Of a stretch of 64,000 bases of DNA, positions 1 through 11,920 are shown in pieces. How positions within the stretch are numbered: position 1 is the first letter of the stretch; each line of letters begins with the position of its first letter. Position numbers and translations under genes: made by a program. The notes below the pieces were generated by a model, which was given only the letters and a program-made list of their open reading frames with translations, did no database searches and had not been told where the DNA came from. The DNA lies in contig DASZTS010000023.1 of assembly GCA_035547915.1 (NCBI GenBank), positions 310,001 to 374,000 on the forward strand, read 5' to 3'. Source of the stretch: DASSFG01 sp035547915 (GTDB taxonomy: Bacteria; Planctomycetota; Planctomycetia; Pirellulales; JAICIG01).

Positions 1-734
1 TGACGCAGGTACCAGAGGTCCATGCGCACCCATTCGTCGAAGCCGATCTCGCAGCGCCCGCTAACCTGCCAAAGGCACGTCAGGCCCGGTTTGACGGCCA
101 GGCGACGCAACTGCCAAGGTTGATATTTGGCAACTTCCGAGGGGACGGGCGGCCGGGGTCCGACAAGCGACATCTGGCCCAACAGGACGTTGATGAGCTG
201 GGGCATTTCGTCGATGCTGGTCGACCGCAAAAACGCACCGATTCGCGTGATTCGCGGATCGCGACGATTCTTGAAAACCGGGCCGTCCTTTTCGTTCGTC
301 ACCAGGTGCTGAAGCTTCGCCGCGTTGACCACCATCGTGCGGAACTTGATCATCGGAAATAGCCGGCCACACAGGCCGACGCGCTGCTGCACGAAGATCG
401 GCCGCCCCCTGGTCGTGATCGCGAGCACGAGCAGCGTGGTTAGCATAATCGGTGCGAAGAGGATCATGAGCACGATCGCGCCCGCCACGTCGAATGCCCG
501 TTTGACGAAACGGTAGACGAGCGATTCATTCCCTTCGGCCAGAATGGTCTTCTGTTGGCTGTCGCCCCGAATCGGCTGCTCAACGCGCGGGCCGATGCGG
601 CCGGACTGACCGACGCGGAGTGCTCGGAGGGGCTGTTGCCGGCCGGTAGAGACCACGCGATCGTCCTTGCGGCGGCGTCGCTTGGCAGTGGAAACGAAGC
701 GGAGCGAGTTGGGGCTTTTATTGTCGGATATCAT
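1..734 (-). CDS. Exopolysaccharide sugar transferase (bacterial sugar transferase family), 3' end outside window
   Basis: Membrane-associated initiating transferase that moves a sugar-phosphate from a nucleotide sugar to undecaprenyl phosphate, the first step of exopolysaccharide synthesis. I see 244 codons before the window edge. A Lys/Arg-rich N-terminus is followed by one hydrophobic segment (residues ~78-100) and then the family core: KFRTM, a DPRITRIGAFLR stretch, SIDEMPQL, GQMSLVGPRP, and KPGLTCLWQVSGR near the cut. These are hallmark motifs of the WcaJ/PssY-type family. The ATG at 734 has GAGG about 8 nt upstream. Only one transmembrane segment is visible, so this looks like the short PglC-like core rather than the five-helix WbaP form. 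It lies just downstream of the chain-length-determinant-like gene on the same strand. Confidence 0.9.
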   Translation of the reverse strand, partial: MISDNKSPNSLRFVSTAKRRRRKDDRVVSTGRQQPLRALRVGQSGRIGPRVEQPIRGDSQQKTILAEGNESLVYRFVKRAFDVAGAIVLMILFAPIMLTTLLVLAITTRGRPIFVQQRVGLCGRLFPMIKFRTMVVNAAKLQHLVTNEKDGPVFKNRRDPRITRIGAFLRSTSIDEMPQLINVLLGQMSLVGPRPPVPSEVAKYQPWQLRRLAVKPGLTCLWQVSGRCEIGFDEWVRMDLWYLR

Positions 735-792
735 GATCGGCCTCGGTTGGTGAATTAGAGTGCGTCGGATACACATTTGCCGCTGTGGCAAC

Positions 793-2277
793 CTAGGTGG
801 CGACCGGCTGTAGCATGGCCTTGCTGAGAGCCTTGCGGACCGACACACCCGCGGGGTACGAACGAGCCGGCGTGAACACCGGCGTCGGCAAGATCACTTG
901 CTTGGGCTCGGGGCTCGTGATCTCGGCACGTTTCACCGCAACCGGAGCCGACACGAAGAGGACCGCGGCACCGAGGAAGAGTCCCGCCACGACGCCACCC
1001 AAGGCAACCGTCATGCGGCCGGGTCCGACGGGCTTGGTCCCCGCGTCGGGCTCGTCGATGGTGTAGATCAAGCTGGAACTGTGGGCCCCGGCCTGATTGT
1101 TGCGCGCCTCCGACAACTCACGCTGAGCGGCGGCAAGCAACACGTTACGCTGCTGGACGTCGGAAATCAGGTTCGAGTAAACCGCCCGCAGACTGCCCAG
1201 TTTCGCCAGGCGTGCCCGGGTGTCCGAAAGCTGCTCGGAAAGCGACTCGGCCCGCTCCGTGGCGAGTTGCAGGTTGACCTGCACACCGCGGCAAGCAATC
1301 TCCAACTCTTGATGAAGCTGGCGGCTGATCTCACCTTCGGATTCCACGGCTGCCCGGACGAGCGGGTGATCGGGGTTCATGCCGCCCGACAGCGCGGCCG
1401 TCTTGAGTTGGGCATCGACGAGCCCTTCCTTGAGCCGCTTGAGCGAGGGCTGCGATTCGAGCAAACGGCTCGGCATGGCCAGCAGCCGACCCTGATCGAC
1501 GCGGGCCGATTGAAGCAGGTCGAGCAGGCTCTGTTCGCTGCGTTGGGCCAACCAGGCCTGTCGCAATTCGGTTTCGAGCTCCAGCGATTTGCGACGCAGT
1601 TCGCTGTCCCCCGACGACGACTCGTGGAGGATTCGCAACTCGGCCAAATCGCTGCCCACCGAAGTCTCGAGGGCCGCCAGCTTTTCGGTCACTACCGATG
1701 CGTCACCCTCGGCCATCGTGACGGCCTTGGCCAGTTCGGCGATCATGCCTTGGGCCTTGGCGTCGCGCAGTTGGCTGAAGCGGCCTTGCAGATGCTTCGA
1801 GACAGCCGACACGAGGGCGAGAGCACGCGGACGGCTCTGGTCGCGAACCTTGAGATATAGGACTTCCGTCTTACCAAACTCAGCACCCTTGGGAGGTACA
1901 AGCTTGATGCTTTCGGCCAACTGGGCCACATCCTCGTCGGTCGGCCACTGCTCCGAGACGGTGGCGCCGATTGGGGGACCGACCTCGGCCAGTGCCTGTC
2001 GCAAGACGGCTTGGCTCTTGGCCAGTTCCATGATCGTTTCCTGGGCCGTCTTCATCTCGTCGGCGTGACGAAACCGGCCCGGCTCTCCCAGGTTGCCCGC
2101 GGCCTCGTTGCGTACGACCAAGCTCTGCGAGGCTTCCCACGTATCGGAGCGAAGGCAAGCGAAGGTCAACGCCAGCACACTCGCAACCGCCGTCGGTACC
2201 AGCCATCGGTAACGGTAGTTGACGAGGAATTGCACAAGGTCGCGTCCGGTGGAGAGATTGGCGACGGTATCGGCCAT
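793..2277 (-). CDS. Wzz/GumC-like polysaccharide chain-length determinant protein
   Basis: Predicted inner-membrane polysaccharide co-polymerase of 494 residues. A transmembrane helix at ~28-46 (VPTAVASVLALTFACL) is followed by a long, mostly alpha-helical, charged region (~100-410) rich in Leu/Glu/Arg/Gln that reads as coiled coil. A second helix lies at ~425-447, then a short basic tail. Two membrane helices flanking a coiled coil is the Wzz/GumC layout. No C-terminal tyrosine-kinase (Walker) domain is present, so a separate BY-kinase would be needed. AGGA lies ~9 nt before the ATG. It is followed after 58 bp by the sugar transferase, consistent with an EPS operon continuing left of the window. 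Confidence 0.82.
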   Translation of the reverse strand: MADTVANLSTGRDLVQFLVNYRYRWLVPTAVASVLALTFACLRSDTWEASQSLVVRNEAAGNLGEPGRFRHADEMKTAQETIMELAKSQAVLRQALAEVGPPIGATVSEQWPTDEDVAQLAESIKLVPPKGAEFGKTEVLYLKVRDQSRPRALALVSAVSKHLQGRFSQLRDAKAQGMIAELAKAVTMAEGDASVVTEKLAALETSVGSDLAELRILHESSSGDSELRRKSLELETELRQAWLAQRSEQSLLDLLQSARVDQGRLLAMPSRLLESQPSLKRLKEGLVDAQLKTAALSGGMNPDHPLVRAAVESEGEISRQLHQELEIACRGVQVNLQLATERAESLSEQLSDTRARLAKLGSLRAVYSNLISDVQQRNVLLAAAQRELSEARNNQAGAHSSSLIYTIDEPDAGTKPVGPGRMTVALGGVVAGLFLGAAVLFVSAPVAVKRAEITSPEPKQVILPTPVFTPARSYPAGVSVRKALSKAMLQPVAT

Positions 2278-2682
2278 GTTGAGATTTTCCTGAGCCCTTT
2301 GTGACGAGTGAACGTTACGACACGATGCAAGGCAGATGCCTCAGAAAGAAATCGCATGACCAGCGAGCTCGTTTCGCCGCCGCTAAGCGTCGATGGCGTT
2401 GCGACTTAAGATCGATGCAGGCTTCGACACGCGCGTTCGCCAAGAGGGCGTGCCGCGTTGCCGGATGGCATCGCGATGTCGACAAACGTCAACAACGAAG
2501 GGCTAATTCGCATGACACTTCACGAGTGCCGAAAGGCGGCCGTGATGATGTAGCCCTGGCGATTTTTTCGGGCTAGAATTCTAACTACGAATCGGCGAGA
2601 ATAGGTATATACAGGCGGCACTGCGAAAGCCGTCGGTCTCCCGCCTCGCGAATCCCACCCTGAGCCGCCACTGAGCTTAGCT
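2278..2682. other. Gene-free stretch upstream of the EPS genes
   Basis: 405 bp between the chain-length-determinant start and the small ORF at 2683. I see no convincing coding frame. It must contain the EPS promoter on the minus strand, but I could not pick a clear -35/-10 pair. A 10-bp palindrome (TAGAATTCTA) lies at 2574-2583. Confidence 0.4.
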
Positions 2683-2883
2683 ATGTTTCCCCCCGGGGAA
2701 CTCCTCGACTTTGACGTCTGGCGCATCGAGCGCCGTAGCGACGGGGCGTTGCTGGTGCGCGTCAATTCGCGGCCACGGCAAGGAAACCGTCTGCCCGAGG
2801 CCGTATTCTCGTTCCGCTCGGGCGATCCGCAGTACGGCTATTGGGAAGAGCGGTTTCGCGAACAGCAGAATCACCCAGGCTAA
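2683..2883 (+). CDS. Small hypothetical protein (66 aa)
   Basis: No family recognised. The 66-residue frame has a normal soluble composition: an acidic start (ELLDFDVW), alternating charged stretches, then aromatic and charged residues (QYGYWEERF). This suggests a real small protein rather than a random GC-rich frame. The Shine-Dalgarno is weak. It stands alone, 90 bp before the convergent WYL gene. Confidence 0.42.
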   Translation: MFPPGELLDFDVWRIERRSDGALLVRVNSRPRQGNRLPEAVFSFRSGDPQYGYWEERFREQQNHPG

Positions 2884-2973
2884 GTCCGCTTCGTTCCCCA
2901 GGCTCGTTCCCTCAGCCGGTTTAGTGCGCGAGTGGTTTAGCGCGCGAGTATCGCCGCGGAAATCGATCCTGTT

Positions 2974-3369
2974 CTAGGCCTGGGGAGTGCGTTTGCCCGC
3001 AATATGCCGGTGGACGCGATTGACCGACTCGAATACGCCCTTCCACCGCCGCGGCACAACCTTGAACTCCGATCGCGGTTCGAAGCGGTTGCTGCTCCGC
3101 TTCAATCTCACGATGTTGGCCAGCCGAAACCGCCGCCAGCCGGGCAACCGCCCCTCGCAGCTATCGCCGCTGATCTGGTAGGCATCCATCGTCGCCGTAT
3201 TGTCCATCAGCCCCAGGAGGTGAGGGTTCACCACCCGCACGGTACTGCGATCGTCGAGTTCTCGATATTCGAATTCGATGGTCACGCGATCGTGGATCGC
3301 CAGCTTGATCTTATCGAATATTTCGTCCTGGTCACTCACCGTGACCGGCAGTGTCGAGAGTTCGGACAA
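2974..3369 (-). CDS. Stand-alone WYL-domain-like protein
   Basis: A 131-residue protein reading like a WYL domain without a DNA-binding partner. The core around residues 25-100 has the pattern of that SH3-like fold (IEFEYREL, VVNPHLLG, YQISG, RFRLANIVRL), including a final strand that mentions the 'R-x-F-R-L' type edge. WYL domains are known as ligand- or nucleic-acid-sensing modules of transcription regulators. The start is TTG at 3369, chosen because AAGGAGG lies 7 nt upstream. It faces away from the CBS-domain gene across a 349-bp gap. No HTH is visible, so direct DNA binding is unlikely from this polypeptide alone. Confidence 0.7.
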   Translation of the reverse strand: MSELSTLPVTVSDQDEIFDKIKLAIHDRVTIEFEYRELDDRSTVRVVNPHLLGLMDNTATMDAYQISGDSCEGRLPGWRRFRLANIVRLKRSSNRFEPRSEFKVVPRRWKGVFESVNRVHRHIAGKRTPQA

Positions 3370-3602
3370 CGCTCAGCCTCCTTAATAATTAAACTCGCCC
3401 CAAGTCTGAAATCCGTCGGCGGACGGTCGCCGCCGAGCTGCTGTCCGCACAGTCGGCATGCCCTGAGATTAAGGGAGAAACCGTAAACGTGCAAGGAAAA
3501 ACGCTTTGCCAGCAATATGGGGCTCCCCAAAGGAGTTGCTTGCATCCAGGCAGCCTCTTGGAGAATGGGCCGATATTTGCGTGACTAGAGCCAGCGGAAA
3601 TT

Positions 3603-3633
3603 TTGTAGTTAGTTACTGCGGAATCGCTACAAT
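3603..3633 (+). promoter_or_regulatory. Candidate sigma-70 promoter for the CBS-domain gene
   Basis: TTGTAG at 3603-3608 and TACAAT at 3628-3633 are separated by 19 bp, about 85 bp before the CBS-protein ATG. The spacer is slightly long and the -35 imperfect. The rest of the 3370-3718 gap shows only an AT-rich palindromic patch (TTAATAATTAA) just upstream of the WYL gene. Confidence 0.35.
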
Positions 3634-3718
3634 AAGGACGTCTGGGCCAGGAACGAGTTCGAGGCGACCGATTGCACTTCCGCGCCGCCCTACTCCCCAT
3701 TTCTCAGAGGACGTTCCC

Positions 3719-4165
3719 ATGCTCTTACAGGAAATCCTTCGGCACAAAGGTTCTCACGTTCATTCCATCTCCCCGGCTGCCACGCTCGACGAAGTGGTGC
3801 GAAAGCTCGTCGAATACAATTGCGGATCACTCGTGGTGTGCGAACGCGCGACCGGTGGAGATGCGACAAACAAACTGGTGGGCATCATCACCGAGCGCGA
3901 CATCCTGCGTGCCTATGCCACGCACAGTGAATCGCTGCAAGAACTTACGGTCCATGACGTAATGTCGCGCGACTTGTTGACCGGTACTCCTCACGACTCG
4001 ATCGAGGAGACGATGGGCCTGATGACCGAACGGCGAGTCCGCCACCTGCCCATCCTCGACGACGACCGGCTGGTCGGACTGATTTCCATCGGCGACGTCG
4101 TAAAAGCACACTACGACGAAGTCACGATGGAGAATCACTATCTGAAGAGTTACATCCAGAGCTGA
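3719..4165 (+). CDS. CBS-domain pair protein
   Basis: 148-residue protein made almost entirely of two CBS motifs (a Bateman module). The first covers ~10-65 (GIITERDILRAY near its end) and the second ~75-135 (VRHLPILDDDRLVGLISIGDVV). Such modules bind adenosyl ligands (AMP, ATP, SAM) and usually regulate partner proteins. No catalytic domain is attached. I start at the ATG at 3719 because AGAGGACG sits just before it. The frame is open further upstream, but that extension is low-complexity and unlike a CBS protein. The family has sometimes been annotated as an inosine-monophosphate-dehydrogenase-related protein; this one lacks the dehydrogenase barrel. Confidence 0.88.
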   Translation: MLLQEILRHKGSHVHSISPAATLDEVVRKLVEYNCGSLVVCERATGGDATNKLVGIITERDILRAYATHSESLQELTVHDVMSRDLLTGTPHDSIEETMGLMTERRVRHLPILDDDRLVGLISIGDVVKAHYDEVTMENHYLKSYIQS

Positions 4166-4198
4166 GCTCGCTTCGCTCCAATTTCTTGTAAGGGGCTG

Positions 4199-4263
4199 AG
4201 CCCATTCGAGAACCGGCGGTAGGTGATGGCGCCTACGCGGCAGCGGTGGTTCTCGGATGGGCT
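4199..4263. repeat. Palindromic intergenic repeat, copy A
   Basis: 16-bp arms at 4199-4214 (AGCCCATTCGAGAACC) and 4248-4263 pair at 15 of 16 positions. The inner part adds a GTAGG/CCTAC stem. The arms resemble those of copies at 38670 and 56462, but the centre differs. It lies just downstream of the CBS gene, where it could act as a terminator-like hairpin. Confidence 0.65.
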
Positions 4264-4313
4264 GTAACTCATTCTCCTTTTAGCCCGATGGGCCGTTAAA
4301 TCGCATTTCGTGC

Positions 4314-4328
4314 CGACCGTAACGGTCG
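4314..4328. promoter_or_regulatory. 15-bp palindrome, possible operator
   Basis: CGACCGT-A-ACGGTCG is a perfect 7-bp inverted repeat around one base, in the 390-bp gap before the terpene-synthase-like gene. The spacing suits a dimeric regulator, but no regulator or second site is evident. Low confidence. Confidence 0.25.
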
Positions 4329-4555
4329 TGCCGTGTTTGACGGCGGGCAGGCAGCTCGGCGTGTTCCAGAGTGAACGCGGCCTCGCATTTGCGCCGCCAT
4401 TTTGGGACGTGCGTGGCATTTGCTGAGCTACGTTTTCTTCGCCGAAGGGTGTTCTCCTTTGGTCAGCACCCGTTGCCGACGGAAAGGGCGCTGCGCGTTT
4501 AGTGACGCGCCATCCGCTGGCGCGGTCGCCCAAATCAATGTCTAGTGAGAATGCC

Positions 4556-5602
4556 ATGACGACTGCGTTGACGACCAGCAGCATCACCGCCCTCCCCGTG
4601 ACCGTGGTATCGCCGCAGCCCCTACTGCCGCTGACGGGCGAGGGTCTGCCCAATGCAGAACGCGTGCAGGAAGAAATCGCCTTCGTTCTCAACAAGACGC
4701 TCAGCCCCGAGCTGTCGCACTGGGTGGCGCAATACAGCAAGGTCGGGCACCGAAACATCTATCTCTGGAAGTGGTGCCATCAGGGCGTGTTGGTGACTTC
4801 GTTGTCGTGCGTACGGCCCGACCTGCTCGACAACCTCTGCGACACGAAGGTGCTCGGCGTCGTGCTCGATGTCCTGCTAGACGACATCGCCGACCGCAAG
4901 GGCGACGACGAATTGCTCAACCGACTGACCAGCCTGACGATCGACGGACCGCGTCCGACGTTTACCGACTATCCGGCCGAGCAGCGTGCCTACGCCGAAC
5001 TGACCGTGGCCGTTTGGGACGAAATCGTGGCCCGCGCCAAGCGTTACCCGCTCTTCGAGCAGTATGCTAAAACGCTCGATTACGACTACGCACAACTGTT
5101 CAACGTGATGCGTTATTCGCACCTGGCGAACGAGAACATCGAGCTCCTGAACCTCTCGGAGCACGATCTCTACACGCCGCACAACATGCACATGATCGTT
5201 TCGAGCACGCTTGACCTGATGTGCTCCCCCACCTTCGACCGCGATGAATGGGGCAAGGTTCGAGACGCCGCCTGGCACGCGCAGTGCATGGGACGCATCG
5301 GCAATCTCACCACGACCTGGGAACGCGAACTGGGTGACGCCGATTACTCGAGCGGTGTCTACGCGAGCGCTCTGGCCAGCGGCGATCTGACCATCGCCCA
5401 ACTAAAGGCGGGCAATCGCGAAGAGATCAAGCGGGCCATCATCGATGGCGGTCACGAGATCAAGTTCCTCAAGCAATGGCAGGAACATCGCCGCTATTTG
5501 CTGTCGCGCGTGTCACACGTTCACTCCTTCGATCTTCGCAAACTCGTGACCGGCTTGGAGCGCCTCATCTGCTTGCATCTCGGCAGCCGGGGATACAAGT
5601 AA
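4556..5602 (+). CDS. Class I terpene-synthase-like protein
   Basis: Predicted cytosolic terpene cyclase or related class I terpenoid-fold enzyme (348 aa from this start). Seen directly: an aspartate-rich motif DDIAD at residues 109-113, followed by RKGDDE; a perfect N-x3-T-x3-E triad at 250/254/258 (NLTTTWERE); and an RY pair at 313-314. The ~140-residue spacing between the two metal-binding motifs and the RY pair downstream match bacterial class I terpene synthases, which bind Mg2+ and prenyl diphosphate through them. Overall similarity to characterised cyclases looks low, so the substrate (GPP, FPP or GGPP) cannot be assigned. In-frame starts are GTG 4502, ATG 4538 and ATG 4556; I chose the last for its GTGAGA spacing. 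The kinase gene follows after 42 bp, suggesting co-transcription. Confidence 0.68.
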   Translation: MTTALTTSSITALPVTVVSPQPLLPLTGEGLPNAERVQEEIAFVLNKTLSPELSHWVAQYSKVGHRNIYLWKWCHQGVLVTSLSCVRPDLLDNLCDTKVLGVVLDVLLDDIADRKGDDELLNRLTSLTIDGPRPTFTDYPAEQRAYAELTVAVWDEIVARAKRYPLFEQYAKTLDYDYAQLFNVMRYSHLANENIELLNLSEHDLYTPHNMHMIVSSTLDLMCSPTFDRDEWGKVRDAAWHAQCMGRIGNLTTTWERELGDADYSSGVYASALASGDLTIAQLKAGNREEIKRAIIDGGHEIKFLKQWQEHRRYLLSRVSHVHSFDLRKLVTGLERLICLHLGSRGYK

Positions 5603-5644
5603 GCGAACCGGCGCCACCGGCTTCCGACACACCGAGCCCCAAAC

Positions 5645-8600
5645 ATGCTTCAGCGTTTTGCCGAAAGACTGCTGCGCCGCTTCGGCCCCCACTACATCCT
5701 TGCGATCATGTGGGTGACGCGGGCCTGCGCGTCCATTGGCGGTTTGGGGCTGCTCTATTACGTCAACCTGTCGCTCAAGCTGCCCGACACGATCCGATAC
5801 CACTTCGAGGTGGTATCGCTCGTGCTCGTGGCCTTCGCGGTGACGGTAACGGTCTTTCTGGCGCTGTGGGAGACTCGCCACCTGCGCGAAGCCATCCGAC
5901 GTATCCGCGCCGGCGATCCGGTCGATAAATCGCTCGGACAGGAAGCCGGCCGCGAAGCCGTCATCTTCTCCGGCCGTCACCATCGTTACGAGTCGTGGGT
6001 CGTGCCGAGCACGACGTTGGCACCGCTTCTCACGTATCTCAAGGTGGTCGACGATGCCTCGATCACGGTGCTCATCAACGTGAGCCTGGCGGCCTTCATG
6101 GCCACCGTGATGGTGCTCATGTCGACCTACTTCTTGATCGGCTCGTGCATGCGGCCTGTCATCGGGTACCTGCTCCGCAACGGTGTGGCTATCGAGTTCG
6201 ACTCGATTCCGGTCAGCAAGTTGCGCGGACGAATGAATATCTCGTTCGCACTGATCATTCTGACCACGGCCTTGATGATCGGCACGCTCGCCAACCAACG
6301 AGCGACCGATATGGTCGGCCACCCCGAAACGCAAGGCGAGGCGGTCACCAATCTTCGCCAACACACGACGTACATCACCGTCGTGGCGGTGTTGATCGGC
6401 CTCGTATTTTCGACGGTCCTCGCCCAGTCGGTGGCGGTGCGCGTCCGCGACCTGGTGAACTCCATGAAACGCGTGCAGACGGGCGACTTGTCGGCCCGTT
6501 TGACGCCGACCGGCAACGACGAAATCGACATCGTCACGCGGCAGTTCAACGAGATGGTGAGCCAGCTCGATCGCAACGACCACACGATCCGCGATCTGAA
6601 CGCCAACCTGGAAAAGAAGGTCAAATATCGCACGCGTCAGCTCTCCAAGAAGAAACGCGAGCTCCAGGTCTCCTTCCGTCAGTTACAAGAACACGACCGG
6701 TTGAAGACACAGTTCTTCTCCAACGTGAGCCACGAACTGCGGACGCCGCTCACCATGATCTTGGCGCCCGTCGAGGAATTGATCAACAAGCGACAGCAGC
6801 AGTTGCCGAAGGACGCGAACTACATGCTCGAGGTCGCCCTGGTAAACGGGCGACGGTTGCTCGACCTGATCAATCGCCTGTTGGAGTTTTCCAAGCTCGA
6901 GGCCGGCCACGCCCAGATCAACCTATCGCCCGTCAACCTCAACGACATGGTCAATGAGTTGGCCGTGTCGGCACGGCCCTTGGCCGCGCAGCGGCAGATC
7001 GAGCTCAAGGTCCAGCTCGACGCGGACCTCCCCGTGATCGGCGGCGACACCGACAAGATGGATTCGGTGATCACGAATCTATTGTCGAACGCGCTGAAGT
7101 TCACGCCGGCCGGCGGAACCGTCGAAATCCGCACCCGCCGCGACGGTGAACGGGTATGCGTATTCGTGAAGGATTCGGGTATCGGCATCGCGCCGGAAGA
7201 TCATGGCCGTGTCTTCGAGCGGTTCGTCCAACTCGACGGATCGACGGCACGTAAGTACTCGGGTACCGGTCTGGGCCTGTCGCTCGTCAAGGAATTGGTC
7301 GAGTTGCACGGCGGCAAGATTCAGATCGAAAGCGAAGTAGGCAAGGGGGCGACCTTCTGGTTCTGGTTGCCCATTACCGAGCCGCCCAGTGAGGCAGCAC
7401 GGCAAGTATCGGCGATGGCCCGTTCCTGCCGCTTCGCCGACCTGGTCACCTGCGACACCGAGGAGCCGGTTGTCACGGAGCAGGTGACCGTCCCTCCCGG
7501 CGCACCGACGGTGCTGGTCGCCGACGACACGCCCGAGATGCGCCGTCTGTTAACAACGGTGCTCAACGATCAATACGTGGTAGTGACGGCCGAAGACGGC
7601 GAGCAGGGTAGTGAGCTAGCCCAGCGTATCATGCCCGACCTCATCATCTCCGATGCCATGATGCCGGTTACCGACGGCTACGAATTCTGCCGTCGCATCA
7701 AGCAGAATCCGGCCATGGCCAGAATTCCCTTCGTGCTGCTCACCGCCAAGGCAGACCGCAGTATGAAGATCGAAGGACTCGAGATCGGTGCCGACGATTA
7801 CCTGGTGAAGCCTTTCGACGCGGAAGAGCTCCGTGCGCGCGTGCGCTCGCTGTTGCGATTGCGGGCCCTGGATCGGAAGCTCGACGAACGCAATGCCGAG
7901 CTCGAAAAGACGCTCACCGCCTTGCAAAACACCCAAACCCAGATGATGCAGATGGCGCACCTGGCCGGCATGACGGAGATCGCCACCGGGGTGCTGCACA
8001 ACGTGGGCAATGTGCTCAATAACGTCAATATCTCCACGACGGTGCTGGGCGAGCGGATGCGGCAGTTGCGCATCGACGGCCTCGAGAAGGTCGTGAAATT
8101 GCTCGACGATCATGCCGACGATCTGGAGACCTTCCTGGCCAAAGACCGTCGCGGGCGCCAGGTGAAGGAATACCTCGCGAGCTTGGCGAAAACACTGGCC
8201 GCCGACCAGCAAGAACTGCTCGGCGAACTCGGATTCTTGACCGACAAGGTGCAGCATATCCGCAACATCATCGTCGCCGAGCAGAGCTACGCCAAGCGAG
8301 TCTCCTTCAAGGAACGGTGCCAGCTCTCCGCGTTGGTGGAAGACGTGCTGTTGATGCGCAGCCATTCGCTGCAAAAAGATCGCATCGAGGTGGTGCGCGA
8401 TTTCGACGAGTTGCCGCCCATGGTGCTCGAGCGTTCAAAACTGTTGCAGGTCATCGAGAACCTGATCAAGAACGCGATCGAATCCATTACCAGCCACGAC
8501 GGGGAAAAGCGCTTGATCGAAGTCCGTATCAAGCGATCGGTGGCCGACCGCGTGCGGCTGACGGTCACCGACAGCGGACGTGGCATCGAGCCCGCCCACG

Positions 8601-8833
8601 CCAATCGGATTTTCAATTTCGGCTTCACGACGAAGAAGTCGGGTAACGGTTTTGGTCTGCACTCCGCTGCCAACGCCATGGCGGAAATGGGCGGCAAGAT
8701 CAGCGCCCAGAGCGATGGCCTTGGCCTGGGTGCGACCTTCGCGCTCGAAATCCCGCTCATCATCGAAACACCGGAAGAACGAACCCCGGACGTGACCGAG
8801 AAAGCAAAAGAGCCGGCCCTCGCGGCCGTTTGA
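5645..8833 (+). CDS. Membrane hybrid histidine kinase with two kinase-type ATPase domains
   Basis: 1,062 residues. About five hydrophobic segments lie in residues 18-265, then a HAMP linker (~265-320) and a coiled coil. HisKA follows with SHELRTP (His ~363), then a HATPase with GTGLGLS. A receiver starts at ~620 (Asp ~670 in IISDAMMP; KPF at the end). Unusually, a second kinase core follows: an H-box-like GVLHNVGNVLNN (~782), a helical dimerisation stretch, and a second HATPase (~905-1035) with N-box NLIKNAIE, DSGRGI, and GNGFGLHS. This HAMP-HisKA-HATPase-REC-HisKA'-HATPase order suggests a phosphorelay sensor that can autophosphorylate twice or has one regulatory ATPase. It is followed by a second hybrid kinase and an HD-GYP response regulator. 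The stimulus is unknown; no periplasmic sensor family is recognised. Confidence 0.88.
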   Translation: MLQRFAERLLRRFGPHYILAIMWVTRACASIGGLGLLYYVNLSLKLPDTIRYHFEVVSLVLVAFAVTVTVFLALWETRHLREAIRRIRAGDPVDKSLGQEAGREAVIFSGRHHRYESWVVPSTTLAPLLTYLKVVDDASITVLINVSLAAFMATVMVLMSTYFLIGSCMRPVIGYLLRNGVAIEFDSIPVSKLRGRMNISFALIILTTALMIGTLANQRATDMVGHPETQGEAVTNLRQHTTYITVVAVLIGLVFSTVLAQSVAVRVRDLVNSMKRVQTGDLSARLTPTGNDEIDIVTRQFNEMVSQLDRNDHTIRDLNANLEKKVKYRTRQLSKKKRELQVSFRQLQEHDRLKTQFFSNVSHELRTPLTMILAPVEELINKRQQQLPKDANYMLEVALVNGRRLLDLINRLLEFSKLEAGHAQINLSPVNLNDMVNELAVSARPLAAQRQIELKVQLDADLPVIGGDTDKMDSVITNLLSNALKFTPAGGTVEIRTRRDGERVCVFVKDSGIGIAPEDHGRVFERFVQLDGSTARKYSGTGLGLSLVKELVELHGGKIQIESEVGKGATFWFWLPITEPPSEAARQVSAMARSCRFADLVTCDTEEPVVTEQVTVPPGAPTVLVADDTPEMRRLLTTVLNDQYVVVTAEDGEQGSELAQRIMPDLIISDAMMPVTDGYEFCRRIKQNPAMARIPFVLLTAKADRSMKIEGLEIGADDYLVKPFDAEELRARVRSLLRLRALDRKLDERNAELEKTLTALQNTQTQMMQMAHLAGMTEIATGVLHNVGNVLNNVNISTTVLGERMRQLRIDGLEKVVKLLDDHADDLETFLAKDRRGRQVKEYLASLAKTLAADQQELLGELGFLTDKVQHIRNIIVAEQSYAKRVSFKERCQLSALVEDVLLMRSHSLQKDRIEVVRDFDELPPMVLERSKLLQVIENLIKNAIESITSHDGEKRLIEVRIKRSVADRVRLTVTDSGRGIEPAHANRIFNFGFTTKKSGNGFGLHSAANAMAEMGGKISAQSDGLGLGATFALEIPLIIETPEERTPDVTEKAKEPALAAV

Positions 8834-8924
8834 CCCCACGCGAAACGACCCCCGAACCACGACGGCCGACACCCGAACACTGCGACGAAACGCCCTAGCC
8901 AACCCGACGCCAAGTGAACGTTCT

Positions 8925-11762
<2,838 letters not shown>

Positions 11763-11812
11763 ATGACCCATGCTTGAAAGGCGAACAGACAGCGCGTCCA
11801 AGAATATGACGT

Positions 11813-11862
11813 TTCTCGGTTTTCCAGGACAGCTTTGATGGCAGCCATTTGGAAACCGAGAA
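11813..11862. promoter_or_regulatory. Intergenic hairpin before the HD-GYP gene
   Basis: TTCTCGGTTTTCC (11813-11825) pairs with GGAAACCGAGAA (11851-11862): 12 bp with one bulged T and a 25-nt loop. There is no T-tract, so a classic terminator is unlikely. It may stabilise or attenuate the message between the kinase and the response regulator. Confidence 0.4.
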
Positions 11863-11920
11863 GCACCCGGGGCAGCCGGGAAAGGCCACTGCGAATACTT
11901 TGCTTAGGGGATAGGTCGGC

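Noticed and set aside
898..1860. Long plus-strand frame opposite the chain-length determinant
   Set aside because: Antisense shadow in GC-rich DNA; the minus-strand frame has the membrane helices and coiled coil.
4556..5602. Phytoene/squalene synthase
   Set aside because: Only one DDxxD plus an N-x3-T-x3-E triad; squalene-type enzymes have two aspartate-rich motifs.
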